Shown here piece after piece: positions 27,317 through 34,803 of a stretch of 64,000 nt of DNA. The notes under the pieces are model-generated. The model was given only the letters and a program-made list of their open reading frames with translations. It was not told where the DNA came from and did no database searches. The number at the start of each line of letters is the position of its first letter. The first letter of the stretch is position 1. The DNA comes from Chloroflexota bacterium (lineage in GTDB: Bacteria; Chloroflexota; Anaerolineae; Anaerolineales; Villigracilaceae). Where the stretch lies: the NCBI GenBank assembly GCA_016234485.1, contig JACRBL010000055.1, forward strand, positions 62,001-126,000, in the 5' to 3' direction. Both the position numbers and the translations under genes were made by a program.

Positions 27317-28363
27317 TCACCCTTGCTTCAAAAGCTCGCTCAACGCGGCAGTTTTCTCAAACGCCTCTTCCGCGATCTCAATCGTGGTGGAGCCGAGTCC
27401 GCACACGGGGGAGACGAGACTGCGCGCCGCGAGCTCGTCCACGCTGATGCGGACGCCCCGCGCGCCCGCCTTTTCGTGGACGAGTTGGAGTCCCTCACGC
27501 ATCCGCTTCACCAGGGACGCGGGACTCTCGCTCCGTAATTTTTCATCATTCGGGACAAGGCCCCAGCACACCGCGCCGCCGCGGTCCAGAAAGACGCGCA
27601 GTTCGGACGGGTAGAGGGCCAGGTTCTCGAGGAAGGCGTACGCATCGAGGTTGAGGATGTCGGCTTTCGAGTCGAGCAGGAGACCCCAGTCCGTGTTGCC
27701 GCAACAATGAACGCCCACCAGCGCGCCCTCGGCGTGCACCGCGTCGTAAACCTCATTCATGTATCCCAAGGCCTGCTCGCGGCTGAGGCTGATGAAGGCC
27801 GAACCGAACGAAGCCATATACGGCTCATCCACGAACATGATTACGTTCTCGCCAATATTCTTCAACTGGCGAATCTGCCAGCGCGCGTTCATGCTCATGT
27901 TCTTCACCAGCGCGTCGGCCAATATCTCGTTATACAAACTCGCTCGCAAATCTTGATCGGTGACGGTGAGACCAAAACTGATCGGCCCCATCACCTGTCC
28001 CTTCACCCACGCGGCGGGCTTGGGCTTGAGTTCGTCCAGCAAAGTGAAAAAGCCCAGCGCGCAATCGGGCGTGAGGGCGAAATGATTCAGATCATCGTCA
28101 ATCACGGATTGATAGAAGGCTTCGAGTTGCGCGTCGAAATCTGTCGAGTCGGTGTGCATCACCGCTTTTTCTTTTTGCGCGTCCACGACCGCGCCCGGGA
28201 GAGTCGCGGCGTATTGAGTGTAGATGTTTTCGAGATAATGGCGGCGCGGCAATTGAAGCCAGCACGGAATATCCAGCAGGGACGCGACGCGCTGTGTGAT
28301 GGCGCTCGGCTCCGCATGGGGAACCGAGCCGACGTGGGTGGCGAGGAAGTGGAAGTTGGTCAT
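27317..28363 (-). CDS. Core methionine synthase (folate-independent, MesB-like)
   Basis: A 348-residue TIM-barrel protein related to the catalytic half of MetE. The zinc ligands of that family are visible: His219 and Cys221 in GVHCCGNTDW and Cys321 in SPVCGLGS. The folate-binding half is absent. Known core synthases of Wood-Ljungdahl organisms (MesB family, including the Dehalococcoides enzyme) take the methyl group from a corrinoid protein, probably AcsC/AcsD. The window encodes both. ATG at 28363 is preferred because an upstream GTG in frame lies in a terminator stem. No good ribosome-binding site is seen. Confidence 0.8.
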   Translation of the reverse strand: MTNFHFLATHVGSVPHAEPSAITQRVASLLDIPCWLQLPRRHYLENIYTQYAATLPGAVVDAQKEKAVMHTDSTDFDAQLEAFYQSVIDDDLNHFALTPDCALGFFTLLDELKPKPAAWVKGQVMGPISFGLTVTDQDLRASLYNEILADALVKNMSMNARWQIRQLKNIGENVIMFVDEPYMASFGSAFISLSREQALGYMNEVYDAVHAEGALVGVHCCGNTDWGLLLDSKADILNLDAYAFLENLALYPSELRVFLDRGGAVCWGLVPNDEKLRSESPASLVKRMREGLQLVHEKAGARGVRISVDELAARSLVSPVCGLGSTTIEIAEEAFEKTAALSELLKQG

Positions 28364-28369
28364 AAAGTT

Positions 28370-28406
28370 AAAAAGCACTCGGAAGTCTCGAAGACTTCCG
28401 AGTGCT
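28370..28406 (-). terminator. Intrinsic terminator between the unknown 420-residue gene and the core methionine synthase gene
   Basis: Perfect 15-bp stem AGCACTCGGAAGTCT / AGACTTCCGAGTGCT, 3-base loop, followed on the minus strand by TTTT. It ends 7 bases before the downstream ATG. Confidence 0.8.
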
Positions 28407-28417
28407 GTGTGAAGGGG

Positions 28418-29680
28418 TTACTTATGCAAATTCCTCGCCGCGATGAAACTCAATCCCTTCGCGGTCAGATCCCAGGCGGAGTGGTTGGCGGCCGCGACCT
28501 TGTCCATGAAGTTGACGCGCAGGTTGTCCCAGTCGCCCGAAGCGATGACCTCGTCTTTGGCGCGGAAGTAATCGAGGATGTCGGAGATATGCGCGCGGGT
28601 CACGTCCACTTCGGGGTCGCCGCCTTCGTGCTTGGCGGCGATGTTCGCCACATGGTCGGCGATCTCCACCAATTCAGCGCGGCGATCATACGGTTGGATG
28701 ACGATGCTCTTCTGCGGCTCGGTGATGTGATGCTCGAAGCGGATGACCTTCTCGAAGCCGAGCGCCTTGCGGAATTCGGCGGTCAACTCCATGGTCTGGT
28801 TGTTGATCGAGTTCGACCAGTTGAATCCGATCAGCGGACTCGTCCCGTCGTCGCGGCTGAGCAGTTTCGCCATGGTCATAATCCACAGCGCGTTGTAGGG
28901 ATTATCCGCGCCGAAGAAGACGCTGATCTTGAAGTTGATGTTCACGCCCAGTTTGAAGAGCAGGAAGCCGAGTAGGATCGTCCCTGCGTTGAAATTCAAA
29001 ACATGCTGGACGCCGTAGTTGGTGTAGTAATACAAGAACTCGTCCAGCCATTGGAGGGCGTGCTCGTTAGGCTGACCGATGCCGCCAAAATAACCGGTGA
29101 TTGTGGCGGGACCGCCGAGGTGCGGGTTCGAGCCGTCCGTGCCTTTGGTGTCCAGCGTCTCCACGAATGAAGCGCCGATGATGTCCAGCGCGGCGACGAT
29201 TGCAGGCAGGTCGCCGTCGGCTTCGGATTCTTTCATTCTGCGGACGGCGATGAAGCGCCCCGGGACAAGCGTCTTATTGGCGATGGCTTCCTCTGCCATG
29301 ACGCGAATCCACGGGAAGTATTGCAGGGCCGAGACTTCGAGCGTGACGGCGTACTTGTCCTTGAATTTGGTTGTGTCTGCCGCCGCGCCCAACACCTTGC
29401 GACGATAATCTTTGACGGGAATAAACGCGCCATTGTCGCGCTGTTGAATTAGCCAGTTCAAATCTTTGATCGCTTCGGGTTGGCGTTCCTGCACGATCTT
29501 GAATAGGTTCTCCATCTTGCGCGCCGCTTTGTGCTTGCGATTGATCTCCGCAGGCGTTCCATATTTCGCCACCACCGCGAAGAAATCTTTCATCACCTGC
29601 GAGTTCGGGTCGAGCAAGACTTCATTGAAGGCCTTGAGTTTATCGGGGGATATTTTGAGGGATTTTTGGATGTCGGTCAT
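28418..29680 (-). CDS. Unrecognised soluble 420-residue protein
   Basis: I do not recognise the family. The start at 29680 is chosen over an upstream frame that would translate the octamer repeat. The protein has no signal peptide or membrane segment. A charged helical N-terminal part (residues 1-85, with KHKAARKMENLFKIVQER) is followed by a part with Gly-rich and hydrophobic strands (GGPATITGYFGGIGQPNEHAL, VNINFKISVFFGADNPYNALW, FEHHITEPQKSIVIQPYDRR), compatible with an alpha/beta barrel. It lies between panB and the core methionine synthase gene on the same strand; a shared one-carbon or corrinoid role is possible but unproven. Confidence 0.8.
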   Translation of the reverse strand: MTDIQKSLKISPDKLKAFNEVLLDPNSQVMKDFFAVVAKYGTPAEINRKHKAARKMENLFKIVQERQPEAIKDLNWLIQQRDNGAFIPVKDYRRKVLGAAADTTKFKDKYAVTLEVSALQYFPWIRVMAEEAIANKTLVPGRFIAVRRMKESEADGDLPAIVAALDIIGASFVETLDTKGTDGSNPHLGGPATITGYFGGIGQPNEHALQWLDEFLYYYTNYGVQHVLNFNAGTILLGFLLFKLGVNINFKISVFFGADNPYNALWIMTMAKLLSRDDGTSPLIGFNWSNSINNQTMELTAEFRKALGFEKVIRFEHHITEPQKSIVIQPYDRRAELVEIADHVANIAAKHEGGDPEVDVTRAHISDILDYFRAKDEVIASGDWDNLRVNFMDKVAAANHSAWDLTAKGLSFIAARNLHK

Positions 29681-29686
29681 GGTTGG

Positions 29687-29805
29687 TAGTCTCCTAGTCT
29701 TCTGGTCTACTGGTCTTCTAGTCACTTGGTCGCGTAGTTTTCTAGTCGATTTGACAACTCGACTAGGGAACGAGCGGACTAGTAGACTAGTAGACTAGCC
29801 GACTA
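29687..29805. repeat. Octamer word hairpin, word TAGTCTTC
   Basis: Left arm: eight exact 8-base units at 29687-29750 (TAGTCTCC, TAGTCTTC, TGGTCTAC, TGGTCTTC, TAGTCACT, TGGTCGCG, TAGTTTTC, TAGTCGAT). Right arm: ACTAGTAG twice, ACTAGCCG and ACTA at 29778-29805, the inverted word. The stop codon of panB (TAG at 29797-29795) lies inside the right arm. Confidence 0.85.
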
Positions 29806-30652
29806 AATTCTTCAACTCGTTGAATTCCTCATCGCTCATGCCGAAGTAATTCTCCTGCGCGGGGAATTGGCCGCCGATGACTTCATCATGGTAATTCTTG
29901 AGGCCGTTGAGAATCACCTCGCCCGCGTTGCCGTAGACTTTCGCCATTTTCGGTTTGAACTTCGGGTAAAGGCCAAACATGTCGTGATAGATCAGCAGTT
30001 GACCGTGCGCCTTCGGTCCCGAACCAAGCGACATAATGATGCACCCCTCAGCGCGCTCGGTGATCAGTTCGCAAAGGCGGTCAGGGACGAGTTCGAGCAG
30101 GATGGCGAACGCGCCCGCTTCCTGCAAAGCTTGGGCGTCGTCTGCGATTTTCTTCGCCAGGTCGGCGGACTTGCCCTGTAAGCGGAACCCGCCCAAAGCG
30201 GAGACCGATTGCGGAGTCAGCCCGAGGTGACCGATGGCGGGGATGCCCGCGTCCACGATGCCTTTGATGCGGCTGGCCATCGCCGCGCCGCCTTCCAGTT
30301 TGATGGCGTCGCAACCACACTCGGCCATGAAGCGGCCTGCGTTGACGATGCCCGCCTCCACCGATTGCTGGTAGGTCATGTAGGGCATGTCGCCGACGAC
30401 GAAGGCGGTGGGCGCGCCGCGGCGGACGGCCTGCGCGTGGCGGATCATGTCGTCCATTTTGACAGGCAGGGTGGAGTCGAAGCCGAGCATGGTCATGCCC
30501 AGGCTGTCGCCGACCAGGATCATCTCGATGCCCGCCTGCTCTTGCAGGTAGGCGGTGGGATAGTCGTAGCACGTCAGCCAGGTGATGGGCTCACCTTTCT
30601 TTACTTTGTCGAAGAGATAGGGGAGTGTGATCTTCTTACGGGGTTCAGACAT
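29795..30652 (-). CDS. panB: 3-methyl-2-oxobutanoate hydroxymethyltransferase
   Basis: A 285-residue enzyme that adds a hydroxymethyl group from methylene-THF to ketoisovalerate in pantothenate and CoA synthesis. The start at 30652 follows GGAGG; upstream frame extension is not homologous. Signatures include MILVGDSLGMTMLGFDSTLPV, KLEGG and GHLGLTPQSV. The last codons and the stop (LVG, TAG) fall in the octamer hairpin, so the C-terminus was probably set by that element. panC and panD are not adjacent. Confidence 0.95.
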   Translation of the reverse strand: MSEPRKKITLPYLFDKVKKGEPITWLTCYDYPTAYLQEQAGIEMILVGDSLGMTMLGFDSTLPVKMDDMIRHAQAVRRGAPTAFVVGDMPYMTYQQSVEAGIVNAGRFMAECGCDAIKLEGGAAMASRIKGIVDAGIPAIGHLGLTPQSVSALGGFRLQGKSADLAKKIADDAQALQEAGAFAILLELVPDRLCELITERAEGCIIMSLGSGPKAHGQLLIYHDMFGLYPKFKPKMAKVYGNAGEVILNGLKNYHDEVIGGQFPAQENYFGMSDEEFNELKNLVG

Positions 30653-31077
30653 GTGTGCCTCCATGAGGGTTTTGAGACGATTCAAGTATAGGGCAAGTTG
30701 TGGTTTCGGACAATTGACGAAAGTCACGAAGTTAACAAATTCTACCCAGTATGAAAAATACCCTGCAATTTGCAGGGCATTTTTAACGTGAATAATGGAT
30801 AAGGAGGGAGCGGGGTTCGCTTTTTGGGTAAACTTTAGGTGCGAACCAAAAAAGAACCCGAAAGGAACCCCGCGCCATGAGTTGACTCGAACTGTTTGTG
30901 AGTGTAGATGATTTGGGTAGTGGGTTTGGATAAATGATGGTAGGCGTATTTTCACCTTCTCATCATGTAGCGCGACCCACTACCGAAAATACTTCCGCCT
31001 TTTTCGAAGATTATTCGAAAGTGGAAGGGACCAAGTTTGTAAACTTTGCCTTCGGGGGCCTGTGACTTCACTTCCCG
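30653..31077. other. 425-base intergenic region with nested inverted repeats
   Basis: No gene was found. It holds a terminator hairpin at 30761-30777. Further on are paired sequences: GGTTCGC (30814-30820) with GCGAACC (30841-30847), GCGGGGTTC (30810-30818) with GAACCCCGC (30865-30873), and a perfect 10-bp pair GGTAGTGGGT (30916-30925) with ACCCACTACC (30975-30984). Inside the last pair, GGCGTATTTTC and GAAAATAC..CCGCC also pair. It could be a small mobile-element remnant or a structured RNA. Confidence 0.5.
30761..30785. terminator. Short intrinsic terminator hairpin
   Basis: CCCTGCA / TGCAGGG with an ATT loop, flanked by A and T tracts on both sides, so it can work in both directions. It lies between the sulfatase-fold gene and panB. 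Confidence 0.65.
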
Positions 31078-32943
31078 TTAATTCTGCCCGCTCCCTGGTT
31101 CTTTGGGACGTTCCGCCTCATCTTGCAGCCCGCTGACATCGTAGCCATGCGCCTCGAGATAGGCGATGATTTTGGCGCGGATGTCTTCTTCCAGCGGCAG
31201 GGAGGCGGGATCGCAGGGGGCAGTGTGGCCTGTGACCAGTTTGGTTGTGAACTTGTTTTCTTGCACGTTGAAGGAATAATATTTTTGACAGACGGTGAAG
31301 ACCACGCTCTTGATCTGGAAGAACGGCGGTTTGATCTTCTTGGGCGAGCCGGCCACAATGCTGATGATCTCGCGCAGGGCGGGCGCTTCTTCTTCGAGGA
31401 AGGACGCGCCGCTCATCCATTCGGGCTGGGGGAGGCCGAGGTAGTCGAGCAAAGTGGCCGGGACGTCTATCACTTGCAGGTTGTGGGAGCGCGTCCCGGC
31501 GTGGGCTTGTTCGGGGAAGCGAACGATGAGCGGGATGCGGCTGGTGACGGTGTACATGAAGCCGTGATCGGTGTAGATGACGATGATGGTGTTTTCGAGT
31601 TTGCCCGTCTCTTCGAGATGGTTGTAGATTTTCTTCAGATTTCCGTCGAAGGTGAGAATGGCGTCCTGATATTGGTTGACGTCCCAATCGCGAGCGGTTT
31701 CTCGTTTGGAGAACACTTGCTGGCTGTATGAAAAGTGCGGGCCATGCGTGTCCATGAAGTGAGCGAAGATGAAGAGCGGACGGTCGGCCTGGTCGAACAA
31801 TTGGTTGATCTCGTCCACGCGTTGACCGTCGGTGTCGCGGGCGTGCGGGTCTTCCACTTCTTTGATGGCGTTCGACATGGAGCGAACGAAGAAGATGTGG
31901 AGCAGGCGTTCCTCAGCCCGGCTGAGGATGGTGGCCATGAATTGCGTGGACGGCGTGTTGCCCAAAACCTTGCGCAGGGCTGTGGCGAGGGGCTGGTTCA
32001 GCGAGCGGCCGTTGACGATGTCGAAGCCATCGAGCAGGTTGATCTTGCCTGCGTCCACGTAATGGTTGACGCCGACTTCGACGGTGTGGTAGCCATAGGC
32101 CTTGAGGATGCCAGGCAGATGCTTGAATGAGTCATCGCCAGAGAGGACATCGGGATAGCGGAAGACGTCCACGTCGGCGGGATAGCGCCCGGTGAGCATG
32201 GACGTGGTAGAGGCGGTGGTGCTGGAGACGTTGACAAAGGCGTTCTCGGCGAAGATTGATTCGGCGGCGAGTTTCTCGAGGAAGGGCGTGGTCTTTTTGG
32301 GGTTGCCATAAGCGGAGAGATAGGTGGAACCGAGTCCATCTCCGCCGATGATGATGATGTTGGGAAAGGTTTGGCTTGTTGCCGCGGGATCGTTCGCGGC
32401 GGAGACGTTGTCGGCGCGGGGACTGGTGAGGGCGAGGACCAGGCTCAACGTCAGCACGACCCCGCTCAAGGTCAGGGAGGAGGCGGGGACGCGTCGCTTG
32501 AAGAGACGGCGGTGAGTCTGGCGCGTCGTCCAAAGGAAGAAGAGGATAAATCCAATGGCGTAGGGAATCCGCCAGTAGTCTTCGGCGGTGGCGATGCCGA
32601 ATTTGAAGACGGTGTAGGTGAAGTTGTCTGTGATGATGAGCGCGTTGACCGAGGCCACGAAGGCGGGTGGCAGGCAGGCCAACGTGGCGAGGCGTCTTTG
32701 TGTTTTGTCTTTGGTGAGCAGGGCGGGGAGAAGGAGGGGCAGGCAGACGAGGATGATTGCGAGCGCGATCACGCCGCCTGTGACGAAGAAGATACGCGCT
32801 TTTTCAAACGGACTGAGGAGCGAGAGGGCCGAGGGCTTGGTGACGAAGAAGATCCATTCGATGAAGGCGTAGAAAAAAGCGTTGAAGGTGGCCGCGACGA
32901 GGAGCGCGGGCAGGTTGAGACGGGTGGGTTTGGCGGAAGACAT
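31078..32943 (-). CDS. Membrane protein with extracytoplasmic sulfatase/phosphotransferase fold
   Basis: A 621-residue protein with about four to five N-terminal membrane helices (residues 10-175) and an outer domain of the sulfatase/alkaline-phosphatase fold (from IIIIGGDGLGSTYLSAYGNP, then GVNHYVDAG, FAHFMDTHGPHF and VIYTDHG). At the position where sulfatases have the formylglycine-forming Cys, this protein has Thr (STTASTTSMLTGRYP), and the following Arg is also missing. It is therefore more likely a phosphotransferase or phosphatase like LtaS or EptA relatives than a sulfatase. Substrate unknown. Confidence 0.85.
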   Translation of the reverse strand: MSSAKPTRLNLPALLVAATFNAFFYAFIEWIFFVTKPSALSLLSPFEKARIFFVTGGVIALAIILVCLPLLLPALLTKDKTQRRLATLACLPPAFVASVNALIITDNFTYTVFKFGIATAEDYWRIPYAIGFILFFLWTTRQTHRRLFKRRVPASSLTLSGVVLTLSLVLALTSPRADNVSAANDPAATSQTFPNIIIIGGDGLGSTYLSAYGNPKKTTPFLEKLAAESIFAENAFVNVSSTTASTTSMLTGRYPADVDVFRYPDVLSGDDSFKHLPGILKAYGYHTVEVGVNHYVDAGKINLLDGFDIVNGRSLNQPLATALRKVLGNTPSTQFMATILSRAEERLLHIFFVRSMSNAIKEVEDPHARDTDGQRVDEINQLFDQADRPLFIFAHFMDTHGPHFSYSQQVFSKRETARDWDVNQYQDAILTFDGNLKKIYNHLEETGKLENTIIVIYTDHGFMYTVTSRIPLIVRFPEQAHAGTRSHNLQVIDVPATLLDYLGLPQPEWMSGASFLEEEAPALREIISIVAGSPKKIKPPFFQIKSVVFTVCQKYYSFNVQENKFTTKLVTGHTAPCDPASLPLEEDIRAKIIAYLEAHGYDVSGLQDEAERPKEPGSGQN

Positions 32944-32983
32944 GGGGCTGATTTTACATGATTTGTACCCCCCTCTGTCCTGT

Positions 32984-33352
32984 TCAACACACCTGTCCTG
33001 TGGATTGAACCGTCGCTTTCAACAGGCTTTCCACCACTTTGAAATCAATGCGTTCGGGTTTCGAGTAGCGGATACATCCTTTGCCATGCGAGATGCCCGT
33101 GCCGATGAGTTGATTGGCGTGGGACTTCATCACGTCGGTGCGGAGGATGTAAAAGGCGATGAAGTGTTTTTGGCTGGCAAAGCCGGCCTCCACAACCCCG
33201 TTGCGTTTGTAGCCAGGCATGCCGTATTCCATTCCCTCTTCGAAGCCTTTGAGATGTTTGCGGCACAGAGCGCGCAGTTTTTTCAGCGCGGACTTGCGCT
33301 CTTCGGGGACTTCGAGCAGATATTCAGTTACCGTTAATGCTTTGCTTTGCAT
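32984..33352 (-). CDS. DUF1801 (YdhG-like) protein
   Basis: A 122-residue soluble protein; ATG at 33352 follows a GGAG. The pattern TVTEYLLEVPEERKSALKKLRALC, EGMEYGMPGYKRNG and GKGCIRYSKPERIDFKVVESLL matches the DUF1801 family, whose function is not established. It stands alone, downstream of nothing on its strand. Confidence 0.85.
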   Translation of the reverse strand: MQSKALTVTEYLLEVPEERKSALKKLRALCRKHLKGFEEGMEYGMPGYKRNGVVEAGFASQKHFIAFYILRTDVMKSHANQLIGTGISHGKGCIRYSKPERIDFKVVESLLKATVQSTGQVC

Positions 33353-33433
33353 GTGGGACTCCTTATGAATAACCAATTATACACATGGATAAATTGGCTT
33401 CCACCGCCTCAAAAACTGGATTTTGAAAGTGAA

Positions 33434-33460
33434 GACCTGTGACGTTTCCAAAACGTCAAG
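33434..33460. repeat. Degenerate copy of the AGACCTGTGACGTTT hairpin
   Basis: AGACCTGTGACGTTT followed by CCA and AAACGTCAAG. The second arm has decayed after AAACGTCA. The intact hairpin is at 34716-34748, on the other side of the gene at 33640. Confidence 0.7.
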
Positions 33461-33512
33461 TTTGCGAATAAAACGTAAGCCTTCCCATCAAGGTTGTTCC
33501 TACAAAATAAAG

Positions 33513-33518
33513 TATAAT
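33513..33518 (+). promoter_or_regulatory. Likely -10 element (TATAAT)
   Basis: Consensus TATAAT about 120 bases before the ATG at 33640; no clear -35 box. The leader between them is AT-rich. Confidence 0.35.
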
Positions 33519-33639
33519 CCCTCTAATGAAAAATTAATCTAAATTTTAGCGTTTGGGAAATCAAAAAAAACTCCACCGTCACCACCAGTAACAGCTCCAT
33601 CACATCCATAAGAATATTTCATGAAAGGGAATTGTAGCC

Positions 33640-34704
33640 ATGAACATTCAACGCATTGCGAGTCGAATTGCAGTCATCCTTGTAGTGGCCGCCTTGTTGA
33701 TGCCACAGACAGCATCTGCCGCGCCTGAGCTCGCTCAATCCACCTACGTCAACTTTTGGATTGACCAGGTGAAAATCCTCAAGAGCACGGGAGACTTTAT
33801 GGGGTCGGGTGAATTTCGTATTTTAGCCGTATCGGGCGACAAAAATGGACGCTCCACGGCGCAGGTATGTCCCGCGTATGCGCCTGTAACTATTCAGGTG
33901 GGGACTGTGATTTCCAGTAATTCAAACCTATGTTCGGCTGGGATGGTCTTCAAAGAGGAAGAATATAAAGACGGCATCGTGATCATGGTCTTGGGCGTGG
34001 ATGAGGATGAAAGCACCGAGATCGCCGATTTGGGCGTTGGCGTTTTGTCCAACGGAATTGCATCGGGAATCAAAGGGGCGCTTGTCGCAAAGAAAATCAT
34101 CACCACCTCAAGCGGTCCGCTAGGAATTGGGGTCGATCTGCTGGTCGGTTTTATCACAGGGAAAGCGCTAGACTGGATCGAAGAATCCGATGTACTTGGC
34201 TCCGCAGGCATTTACCTGACCAAGTCCGATGGCTGGGGCGTAACAAATAGAAAGACAATCAAAACCCCTGATGGAGGCTTGGAGATCGTTTATTCGGTAA
34301 ACGTCTCACAAACGCCTGGCTCCAAACCTCCTCCGACTACAGGTTCAACCAATCCTCCCGTGACGGGAGGCATCACTTCCTGCCCTGGCGCAAAGCCTTT
34401 CACCGTCAAAGTAGGCGATAAGGGATATGTCTGCACGAAATATGACAGATTGATCGTCCGTTACACAGCATCCATGTCTGGAAGCGAAATGCTGGCGCTT
34501 TACCCAGGAGCAGAATTTACCATCATTGAAGGCCCGCGTTGTGCGGATAACTTCACCTGGTGGAAAATCTCAATCCCCGCGGGAACAAAATACAGTTGCA
34601 GTACCTGCGCGAGAGAAAGTTATGGTTACACCACCGAAACAAAAACGGGCTGGGTGCGTGAAGGCTGGGATACAAAAGACACTTACTTTATCTGCAAACG
34701 ATGA
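33640..34704 (+). CDS. Secreted protein of unknown function with a C-terminal SH3-like domain
   Basis: A 354-residue exported protein with a clear signal peptide (ends AASAAP near residue 29). Residues 30-215 form a domain starting VNFWIDQVKILKSTGDFMGSGEF, which looks like a beta-sandwich, then a Gly-rich hydrophobic stretch (GVLSNGIASGIKGALV). A Pro/Thr linker is followed by a Cys-containing part (CPGAKPFTVKVGDKGYVC ... WVREGW) like a bacterial SH3 domain (SH3b). The function is not known. The gene is framed by two copies of the AGACCTGTGACGTTT element. Confidence 0.8.
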   Translation: MNIQRIASRIAVILVVAALLMPQTASAAPELAQSTYVNFWIDQVKILKSTGDFMGSGEFRILAVSGDKNGRSTAQVCPAYAPVTIQVGTVISSNSNLCSAGMVFKEEEYKDGIVIMVLGVDEDESTEIADLGVGVLSNGIASGIKGALVAKKIITTSSGPLGIGVDLLVGFITGKALDWIEESDVLGSAGIYLTKSDGWGVTNRKTIKTPDGGLEIVYSVNVSQTPGSKPPPTTGSTNPPVTGGITSCPGAKPFTVKVGDKGYVCTKYDRLIVRYTASMSGSEMLALYPGAEFTIIEGPRCADNFTWWKISIPAGTKYSCSTCARESYGYTTETKTGWVREGWDTKDTYFICKR

Positions 34705-34715
34705 AGTGCACACAC

Positions 34716-34748
34716 AGACCTGTGACGTTTGCAAAACGTCACAGGTCT
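34716..34748 (+). terminator. Perfect hairpin/terminator after the SH3-like protein gene
   Basis: Stem AGACCTGTGACGTTT / AAACGTCACAGGTCT (15 bp, no mismatch) with a GCA loop, 12 bases after the stop codon, followed by ACTATTTAATT. It belongs to the same element as the decayed copy at 33434. Confidence 0.75.
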
Positions 34749-34803
34749 ACTATTTAATTGCACGGGAGGAACTTGGTATATAATCCCCTCCCGTGGAGAC
34801 TAT

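Noticed and set aside
29690..29725. Upstream start for the 420-residue unknown protein
   Set aside because: The extra residues would be the translation of the octamer repeat; the ATG at 29680 is the natural start.
31078..32943. Annotation as an arylsulfatase
   Set aside because: The formylglycine Cys/Ser and the signature Arg are both missing.
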